Source: Plectosphaerella cucumerina (taxonomy: Eukaryota; Ascomycota; Sordariomycetes; Glomerellales; Plectosphaerellaceae). From it: 64,000 bases of DNA. Location of the stretch: contig JAGPXD010000005.1 of the NCBI GenBank assembly GCA_020746995.1, positions 496,001 through 560,000 on the forward strand, read 5' to 3'. Of the stretch, positions 56,581 to 64,000 are shown piece by piece (positions within the stretch are counted from its first letter, which is position 1; every line of letters begins with the position of its first letter). The translations under genes and the position numbers were made by a program. The notes below the pieces were generated by a model, which was given only the letters and a program-made list of their open reading frames with translations, searched no databases and was not told where the DNA came from.

Positions 56581-58714
56581 CTAGGGCAGCGCCTTGTCCT
56601 CAGGCTCGCGCTCGCCGGAGTTGTTGCCGATGTACGTCGTCGTCGGCAGCGCGTTGAGCGCGTCTTCCTCCTTGTCGGCCTTGCGGAAGGTGAACCAGAA
56701 GCCGAGACCGCCGGCGGCGCTAATACAGGCGACTGTGGTGTAGAGCCAAACGAGAAGAGGGTCGGTGGCGAGGCCGACGAAGGCCTTTGCGATGGCGCTG
56801 GAGAAGGCATGGACGAACCAGAAGACACCGGTAACTAGGCCACGCATGTTCTCGGGCGCCTTTGTGAAGGCGTACTCGAGGCCCGTGATGGAAGCCATTA
56901 CCTCCGACAGGGCGATGAGCACGTAGGCCGGGGTTTGGATAAAGACGGACATGTTTGGCTTGCCGTTGTCGGCCACGCAGTCCATGTCGCTGGCGCTGTA
57001 GCCGCAGGGCGACTGCTGGTAGATGAAGTGCTGGATAACGGCGGCGACGACCATCGAGAGGGTGGCAGAGCCAAAGCCTGAGATGGTGTTAAAAAGAAGC
57101 TGCAGAGATGCATGGGGAGACAAACCGAGGGCGATCTTCTTGATGGGGGTGAATTTGATGCCAGCGCGGGCGAGGGCGGGGTAGATGACCTTGTCGCACA
57201 GCGGAATCAGGATGAGCAGCGAAAAGGGGTTAAGATTGGTGATGACATCTGTACAGTCAGCATTCTGTCCGATAGATATGATAGAAGGCGGTACATACCG
57301 TTGGGAATGCCATGGAGTTCCATAGTAGCCGCTTGGTTGCTGCGAAGAAGTTAGAGATGGGCTCGATCATGTTGGCATTCGACTGCAACTCACATCATGT
57401 TGTTGCTCATCTGTCCGTACGCCAGCCAGAAGATGGGGAAGAACTGTTCCGGTCAGCAGGTGCCTCGTCAATCGTGTGGAGAGCCTTACCAGGAACACTC
57501 CGCAGGCAAGCAGTCCGCGCTTGACCTGGTCAACCCAGGCATCATCAAAAGTCATCCAGGAGGGCTTGTCCTCGAGCTGGCTCGGGCGGATATTGTTCCA
57601 GAAGAAGTCCTTGTTGATGTTGCGGATGCCGTTGCGCTTGGCGCCGAACTTGACGAGCTGCATCGACTTGCCGAGAACAGAGCCCGTGGGCGGGCGCTTC
57701 GCGTACTTGTTGCGGCAGACGATCATGATGATCGGACAGAGCAGGAAGAGAACAGTCGGGAGGGTGAAGGACAACCAAAAGCCGACGTATTTCTCAGCGT
57801 ACACCATTGAGATCTGGCCGACGAGGGCGCCAACGTTGATCATGAAGTAGTAGCGCATGTAGATGCGAGAGATGGTGGCTACGCCGTCGACGAGAACGCG
57901 CTCGCCAGAGGGAAGGGTCTCGACTGTCATGCGGGGGTGGACCATCTCATACTGCTCGGCGATGAGGGGTGAGATGTTGGCCTTGAACCAGCCGACACCG
58001 GTGCCGAAGAACAGCAGTCCGACCATGAAGCAGCCAAGGGCGCCGTTGGGGTTGACGATGACCTGGGGCAGGGCGGCGACAATGATGAGAATGTGGCCAA
58101 TGATGGCGGCGACAATGCCCATCTGGATGACTTTGTAGCGACCGTAGTGCGCATCGGCCAGATAGCCACCTGGAGATGTCAGGAGAGGTTGTCTCCGGGA
58201 AGAACAGTTGACTTACCCAGAAGGGGCATCAGATAGCTCCAGAAAGAGTTGAAGAGCGTCACGGGAGTGGAGACCTGCTGGCCAAGGCCGAGGGCGCCAG
58301 CTTGGCCGTGGGTGCCGCTAGCACCGGTCGTGCTGCCGGGAGGAAGGTCGTACGAGATGAAGTTGACGACTGCGTAGAGAGATAGTCAGTCTGCCTGCCA
58401 ACATGGCATTGTCAGGTTGCCCACTTACAAACTGCGGTGGTGCCGTAGTAGGCAAAGCGCTCCACCATTTCGACAATACCGATGGAGTAGATGAGCCAGT
58501 CGACCTTGCCATGAACACGGCGCAGGGTGAGAATCTCCTCCTCAGTAGGGTAGACCTCGCCATTGGGTCCCGTTAGGGCCTCGTCCGAGTGGCAGAGATC
58601 GGTGGCATCAGCGCGGTAAGCGGCGGGCTTCTCGGCGTCAGCCATGCCCTTCTCGATGCCCGGGACATTTCCGCGGGCAGCCTCGACGAGGTCGAGGTTG
58701 GCGCCGGTCGACAT
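56581..58714 (-). CDS. PTR2-type di/tripeptide transporter (POT family)
   Basis: Exons 58714-58429, 58369-58217, 58169-57490, 57443-57394, 57339-57299 and 57248-56581 encode 625 aa, a normal length. The POT motif ExxERFxYYG is present as EMVERFAYYG, and the second signature appears as RYYFMINVGALVGQIS. The order of segments fits twelve membrane helices with a long loop (RNKYAKRPPTGSVLGKS ... FFWNNIRPSQL). FFPIFWLAYGQMSNNM and GLEYAFTKAPENMRGLV are further family landmarks. It should import di- and tripeptides with protons at the plasma membrane, which would use products of the secreted proteases in this window. The start codon follows from the family N-terminus. Confidence 0.95.
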
Positions 58715-60828
58715 GTTGTCTGCTGTAGTCTAAGCACGGGAGAGACTCGTGAAGATCACACAGCGCACGTAGGATGGTGTGACGAGTGCTTAGGAGGGCG
58801 TCAGTCCGCAACGGTAGCTGGGAAGGGCGTCCGGCTTTATACGTCGAGATGACCCGTCACAAAAGGACAGCTGGTGCGACAAGGAGACGAGAGGACATGC
58901 CCCCGCCACCGTCCCGCCTGTGACAAGCATCAGCCAGACGCGATCCTACTCCTTGGCAACCCGGAGCAGAAGCTGGAGATGTCTATCATGTTTTTGCAGT
59001 GTCGGGGTGGAGCACGTGTGGTCGAGATAGGAGTGGCCTGCAGCGTCTCCCGCGGGAGCAGGCCTGACGAGATTGGCCACTTGCAGGGCCTGTAGCCGGA
59101 GTAGAGTTTGCATCCATCATCCTTCCAGATGCAGAGTATGCCCGCAGGTGCCCGGTCGCGATGTGGCCGTCGAGATAGGGCAGGCATCGAGGGTCCACTG
59201 CTGGGGTATCAATGCCTGATAGAGAGTGGGATCAGCAGCGTCACACGAGCGGTCCGTCTCAAGGGAGGCCCTATCGCGGAGATGGACAACCCTGATGGGA
59301 GTACAAGCTGCGCAGGCTCGCTGTTGGACCACCAATCAGGGCCTAGGTGAGGCCCTGTGAGCAAGATACCACGGCATTGTCGAGGACTGCCGCACCCTGA
59401 CCGCCGTCACGTTGCATCGCCGGTGGGCCGGCTGCTGGGGTCATCGGCGCCCGCTTGACCTTAAAACTCGCTCGATCTACCTGCCGAGTACACTGGCCGT
59501 TGGCGCGCAACCTCTTGGCGGGTGTCCGAAATGGGCAGGCGACAAGCAGCTGTGCATGCGTGGTACCACGTCCTGCGCCCGGCGGCGGTTGGTGCGATGC
59601 GACACGGGCGAGCGAGCAGTCAAAAGAGACAGATGAGGGGGCGACTATCAGGGTGTTGTTCCGCGAAGGTCGAGCTGATCTCGCGTTGGTCGGAGAGGGA
59701 GTTGAAGGAGTGTACTAGTAAAGAGGGGAGGTTGAACCCAGGGAGGAACTGTGAAATAGGCGTCTGGGGGCTTAGGTAATGGCCCAACCTTAGTTGGACG
59801 ACTGCCGCCCTGCGACTTCAAGTTCCATGCTCCCCCCAAGACGCCAACCCCCAGCCCAGGATGTTTTCCCCGGCCGCCACAGACGCACACTAAGCCCTCC
59901 TCCGAATCCTTGGCCATTCGTGCCCTCCTTCTTGGCCATTTGTGCCCTCCTTCTTGGCTCTTGTGCCCTCCCTGCTTCACCCCGGCAAGGACGCTGCGAG
60001 TGCTTGTGCCAGGCAAGCATCGGAGGAGGCGCCGCCACGCTGCACTCTCGAAGCGCCACGCCCGGCAATCGTTCGACCGGCCGCCTTGGCCGCGCGACGC
60101 GGGCAACCCCATCAGACGGGAGAGATAAGGTGAGCCTCTCTGCGGGCGGCAGACGACGAGCAGCCGGCACTCTGATACGACACATCGGCTACTCTCGGCG
60201 CCCGGGGATGGCTCGGGAGGTAGGTCAGTCAAGTTTGCGGTGTCGTTTTTCTCCAGAAAGGTGAGATGGTTGCAGAGTGCCAAGGCTCCGGTGACAGAAC
60301 ATTTCCCCCTAACGAGGCAGGAGGCTTCGCAGTCTTCTCCGAGGGTGACCTAGCTTTGGACGCCTTGACATGGAACTTGAACTGGCACCCTCGGTCTTTT
60401 TTGTCAGCCGATTGTCCAAGACCGCCACGAAGCATGTTCCTGCCGGTCGCCGCCTGGGCAGTGAGTGCGTTTCCGTCTGGGCGCACTTGGCATGCTTCGA
60501 CGACGCCTGCCCTGATTTGATTCTCACACCTTTCTGCATGTTCGCCAAGGATAAGAGGAGGAAACACATCCAATCACTGGCATCAAGGCATATCTTCTAT
60601 TTGCTGAAAGACAGCTTGACTGATCTAGCTTCTAGATTCCTTTCTATCGATTGGTTCTAGTTCTGAGCACGCCGTTGCACCCAGCCTTCAACACAAACAT
60701 TGCAACCGCTGTAGGGACTGTCTTCGCTGAAGCAAATGGTCACGGTATTTCGCTACTAGGATTCCGAGTAAGCTTTGCCGAGTCTCGGCAGGGCTAAATG
60801 TTGGAGCTTACTAACCTTTGGGTCCCGG
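58715..60828. other. Gene-free stretch with a tandem repeat
   Basis: About 2.1 kb. Long open frames here lack any recognisable motif. It includes the 22-bp tandem repeat at 59909-59973. Confidence 0.45.
59909..59973. repeat. 22-bp tandem repeat, three copies
   Basis: Three consecutive copies of a unit like CTTGGCCATT-x-GTGCCCTCCTT; the third is shorter by one base and more diverged. Confidence 0.85.
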
Positions 60829-61209
60829 CTACACACGACCGCCGCGGAATCGAGTGTCGTCTTCTTGCTCAGGAAGCCTTCCGCCGCGCCTTGGGGCACC
60901 GACATTGGGTCTCTCTTCGAGGCTTCTTCCACCACGGAAACGAGTATCGTCTTCCTGCTCAGGAAGCCTTCCACCCCGCCGTGGGGCGCCGTCGGGTCGA
61001 TCTTCGAGACTTCTGCCCCCAAGGTTTCGAGTCTCGTCGTTTTGCTAGGGAAGATGCCCGTCAGGCTTGGCGGTTTGGTCGCTGCCACGAGCTCGGGCGA
61101 CAATGGCCCCGTCATGGCCGCCAGCGTCCATGTGACCCAAGTTTAGAGATGTGCCAGCAGTCGCCAGGTGAACGGCGGCGACCAGCGTGAAAAGGGACAC
61201 GATTCTCAT
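60829..61209 (-). CDS. Secreted tandem-repeat peptide precursor, interrupted by in-frame TAG
   Basis: ATG 61209-61207 (context CAAAATGA) opens a frame with a signal peptide, MRIVSLFTLVAAVHLATAG. It meets TAG at 61047-61045 and then continues in the same frame to a final TAG at 60829-60831 (126 codons plus stop). After the TAG the frame holds tandem units: two full units of 29-30 residues and a final partial one, with landmarks GGRLPEQ, EDDTRFRGGRSLEE and GAPRR. The last two units differ in their shared first nine codons only at synonymous sites, so this frame was selected. The residues before the TAG (DGHLP then Q) line up with GRLPEQ, so TAG replaces a GAG Glu codon. Dibasic RR in each unit suits Kex2 processing. 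Alternatively CCCTAG is an acceptor of a 57-nt in-frame intron with a CTGAC branch, but its donor (GTCGCC) is poor. Confidence 0.6.
60859..61035. repeat. 90/87-bp tandem repeat
   Basis: Two adjacent units of 90 and 87 bp (60859-60948 and 60949-61035) and a partial third on each side. Unit length is a multiple of three, and the units lie in frame with the secreted repeat precursor. Confidence 0.8.
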
Positions 61210-62256
61210 TTTGGGGGTGTTTGGGAGGAATACGATAAGATGAAGTAGGTTGCTGCTGATGATGATGATTTTGGGAAGATGGTTGGAGTGTCAAATGTGA
61301 GGCCTTGAAATCGAACATCCATTCCGGCAAGTGATAGGCTACTTATACAGCAACAACAGACTAATGCTGCCTCTTTCGTGACATCCTCGGGGATGTTTTC
61401 CATGTTTGGTGGTTGGTTTCATACTTGTCATGTCCTCCTTCCCAATGTAAGTTTCCGGGCGCAACGAGAGGATCGGGCACACTTCTGTCCGAGGTTTGGC
61501 ACTCACTCTCTCAGGTCCCAGACTCTTTCCAGCGGAGGACAGGGTCAAAGTCGAGACAGTCGTCGGCTAGAAAACCTTGGATTGGAATATTAAATGTACT
61601 CGTGCGAGGTCGGGTGTGAGCATGAGCGATCTAGGCACTGTTCGTTGTCGACTCGGATGTTTTGCTGTCCGGAGAAGGCTCTTCACTTCGATGTGCGCAA
61701 CAAGAAGTACGCGGGGCAACTGATTGTTCGGCCGGCAGGACTTTCACGCCGCTCGCTCTTCTTTGGTGCCATGTCATGGAAGCATCCCAGGAGCGAGCCC
61801 GTGCCATCTGAACTTATCATCACCTGGATGACTTGCTGTGATTTAGAGTTGGGGACTGTCTGCCGGACCAATCCAAGTAATTTGCGAGAACCTCAAGAAA
61901 AGTTCCAGAATCTTGTTTGGTTTCATTCATCTGAGTTGACTCGCGTGAAGTGAGACGGTGGTGCGGGGGAGTTCGCGGGCCGGGCGGGCGTCATCCATGG
62001 TTCTCGTCGTGTCATGGCGCAAACTCTTGGGGTCGCCTCGTACATTTCGCTTAGACGGACTAGGAAGTGGCTTGAGAACCTGCGTTGAGTCGGGGCCATC
62101 GACGCGACAGGGAGCTTATGCCATGGCGTGCTGTGTCGATCTGTGGTGATGACCTCCTCATGTTGATTTGGGTGGCAGCCTCAGATAGTGAGAACGAAGA
62201 AGACAATGGATTCAACGCCAGAGGTATAGACCTGTACAAACACCCGTTCCAACCCT
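61210..62256. other. Intergenic
   Basis: Upstream side of the repeat-peptide precursor and 3' side of NOC2. No supported gene was seen. Confidence 0.5.
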
Positions 62257-64000
62257 CTACTCATCGTCCTCGCCGTAAACATCGCCCTCGATCGACTCGA
62301 GGTCCTCATCGTCCTCCTCCACGAGGTCGTCGCCGTGCTCTTCCTCGTCATCGCTGACCATAACACTGTCGTCGTCCTCCTCCTCATCACCATCCTCGGC
62401 ATTCCGCTCCTCCTTCCTCCGCCTCTCCTCGTCGCGCCGCGCCTCCTCCATCAGCTTGATCTTCTCAGCCCGCATCTTGCGCTGCGACACGACGAAAGCG
62501 CCCAGCGGCGTCTTCTCCCAGTCCATGTCACGCAGGAACGCGTCGACCTGAGCACGGTCGCGCGGCGCAAAGTCGATCTTCGTGCGCTCGGCCTCGATGA
62601 AGCGCGCACTCGACTCGAGCTTCTGCACCAGCAGCACCAGCGACGACGCCAACTTGGCGTTCTTCTGCCCACCCTTCTTGTTGGCCGCGCGGCCGCCGGG
62701 CCTGCCGCCCGCTCCAGCACCGCGCGCCGCCTTGAGCCAGCGCTTGAGCTGGATGATGACGGGCAGCGACATCTCGGGGAAGGCGACTGACTTGGACCAA
62801 AGGGCGAAGTACTCGGCGAAGAGCTCGACGAGCTGGTCGCCGACACCGTCCTGGTAGATGCGTGTGCGCAGGTAGGCCTTGGGGGCCTTGTAGGCGACGC
62901 GGAAGTCGAGAGGCTTGAGGGAGGCGGGCTTGGGGTTGCGGCGCATCTCGGCCGACTCGAGGACCTCGAGCAGCATCGAGGCGAGGGGGATGTAGGTGTT
63001 TGTGGCGCGTGACAGGCGCAGCAGGGCGCGGACGAGGTGGAAGCGGAAGGGGAAGTAGGTGGCCGTCGGCACGAGACGGGCGGCGCCGAGGGTGACCTGG
63101 GTCAGGGGGTAGACGAGCAGCTTGAGCTGGCCGGCCCCGGGACCCGTCTGCGCGGCCTCCTGGGCCGGGGTGCAGTGCTGGGCGAGGACTGTGGACCAGA
63201 AGTCCAGGCTGTGCGTGTATTGCCAGCAGCAGACGACGCGGAAGGCGTTATCCTTGTTGTTGACGATGCTGTTACGCAGGTGGATGGCGAGCTGGCGGAC
63301 GAAGGAGAAGGCCGTCGTGTAGCCGACGGACTGATCGATGCCCCAGAGCTCGGCGGCCGAGTTCTTCATCAGGTTGATGCCCTGCAGAGTGTTGACGTTC
63401 GTGACGCGCGAGCCCTGCACGAGGCCCTGGTAGACGGACTTGAGGACGGCCTCACGCAGGCCCGTGTCGCCGATCACCATAAGCTTGCGGAGAACGAGGA
63501 AGGCCGTGATGCGGGTGGGCTCGGACGAGGCGGGGCGTGCCCAGTAGTTGACAACAGTCTTGACGAGAACCTTGAGCAGCTTGCGGAAAGACAGCAGGTA
63601 CGGCAGGATGGGCTCGAGGGAGCCAATGGTGAGCTTGAGCGTGGCGTCGTCCGAAAGGGTGCCGAGGAGGTGGATGATGGAGGCCGTGTACGTCTTGATC
63701 ATGATGGAGAGGTTCTGGAACTTCTTTGACTCGGTGCCGACGTAGACGCGGCCCGAGGCCGACTCCTTGCACGGCACGTGGTGCGCGATGACCTCGGGCA
63801 CCTGCTTCAGCGCAACGACGAGGATGTCGTGGAAGACCTGCGGGCTGTTGATGGTGTAGCGCGGCGGGTTCTTCTCGTCCTCCTCGTTGAGGTGCGCAGC
63901 GCACCGGAAAGCCAGCACGACCTGCCGCGTCGCGCGCAGCGATTTTGTCTCGTCAATGGACTTCTTCCACTTGGCGACCATGGCCTGCGTGAGCTCGTTA
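62257..64000 (-). CDS. Nucleolar complex protein 2, 3' part
   Basis: An open frame enters from the right edge and ends at 62257; the 5' end lies outside the window. The protein matches Noc2, a ribosome-biogenesis factor that acts with Noc1 and Noc3 to mature and export pre-60S particles. Landmarks are FHDILVVALKQVPEVIAHHVP, LRKLMVIGDTGLREAVLKSVYQG, LQGINLMKNSAAELWGID, YPLTQVTLGAARLVPTA, FPFRFHLVRALLRLS and PLDFRVAYKAPKAYL. The C-terminus is first basic (MRAEKIKLMEEARRDEERR) and then strongly acidic (EDGDEEEDDDSV onward), typical of nucleolar proteins. It is a conserved housekeeping gene, in contrast with the accessory genes to its left. Confidence 0.95.
   Translation of the reverse strand, partial: NELTQAMVAKWKKSIDETKSLRATRQVVLAFRCAAHLNEEDEKNPPRYTINSPQVFHDILVVALKQVPEVIAHHVPCKESASGRVYVGTESKKFQNLSIMIKTYTASIIHLLGTLSDDATLKLTIGSLEPILPYLLSFRKLLKVLVKTVVNYWARPASSEPTRITAFLVLRKLMVIGDTGLREAVLKSVYQGLVQGSRVTNVNTLQGINLMKNSAAELWGIDQSVGYTTAFSFVRQLAIHLRNSIVNNKDNAFRVVCCWQYTHSLDFWSTVLAQHCTPAQEAAQTGPGAGQLKLLVYPLTQVTLGAARLVPTATYFPFRFHLVRALLRLSRATNTYIPLASMLLEVLESAEMRRNPKPASLKPLDFRVAYKAPKAYLRTRIYQDGVGDQLVELFAEYFALWSKSVAFPEMSLPVIIQLKRWLKAARGAGAGGRPGGRAANKKGGQKNAKLASSLVLLVQKLESSARFIEAERTKIDFAPRDRAQVDAFLRDMDWEKTPLGAFVVSQRKMRAEKIKLMEEARRDEERRRKEERNAEDGDEEEDDDSVMVSDDEEEHGDDLVEEDDEDLESIEGDVYGEDDE

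Noticed and set aside
59648..60283. 211-residue open frame on the minus strand
   Set aside because: No family likeness; it spans a 22-bp tandem repeat and low-complexity Arg/Gly sequence.
60756..61115. 119-residue open frame on the minus strand over the repeat-peptide locus
   Set aside because: It reads the same repeat in another frame; there the unit differences change amino acids, while they are synonymous in the signal-peptide frame.

Overview
The window is nuclear DNA of a filamentous ascomycete, most likely a Sordariomycete (inference). Genes carry many short introns (about 46-120 nt) with GTRNGT donors, CTRAC-type branch sites and YAG acceptors. The repertoire is typically fungal: Zn2Cys6 regulator, CFEM, RTA1, cutinase, aspergillopepsin, S8 and S10 proteases, Goodbye-NACHT protein, PTR2 transporter and Noc2. 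The genus cannot be fixed from the sequence. Exon joins below were read by hand from splice motifs and reading frame.

1-6.9 kb is gene-poor and decayed. It holds a probable 150-bp solo LTR, a frameshifted aldo/keto reductase and a 5'-truncated, frameshifted DJ-1/PfpI (Hsp31-like) gene. 6.9-23.6 kb is accessory: a Zn2Cys6 regulator, a GPI-type CFEM protein, a relic of a membrane-protein gene, an RTA1-like protein, a secreted HExxH protein, two large unnamed multi-spanning membrane proteins and a cysteine-rich secreted protein with a Kex2-like site. 25.3-48.7 kb is rich in secretion and surface genes: a GT2 glycosyltransferase, an S10 carboxypeptidase, an aspartic protease, an MFS monocarboxylate-type transporter, a cutinase with a long Gly-rich tail, a 698-aa disordered hydrophilin-like protein, a 118-aa secreted cysteine protein, an S8 subtilase with ten exons, a short-chain dehydrogenase and a GPI-type protein with exon-encoded modules. 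50-64 kb has an ACT-domain protein, a tRNA-like Pol III element, a Goodbye-NACHT-repeat STAND protein, a PTR2 peptide transporter, a small tandem-repeat secreted precursor and the 3' part of NOC2, which runs off the right edge.

Together the middle genes look like an extracellular digestion and surface toolkit: endo- and exopeptidases release peptides that a PTR2 carrier could import, cutinase attacks cuticle polyester, and the small secreted proteins are effector-like. No classical secondary-metabolite core enzyme is seen.

The most unusual locus is at 60829-61209 on the minus strand. It has a signal peptide followed by about 29-residue repeats with RR sites. Differences between two of the repeats are all synonymous in one frame, so that frame was selected, yet an in-frame TAG sits where the other repeats have GAG. 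It looks like a Kex2-processed repeat peptide precursor that is either freshly interrupted or spliced through a non-consensus intron.
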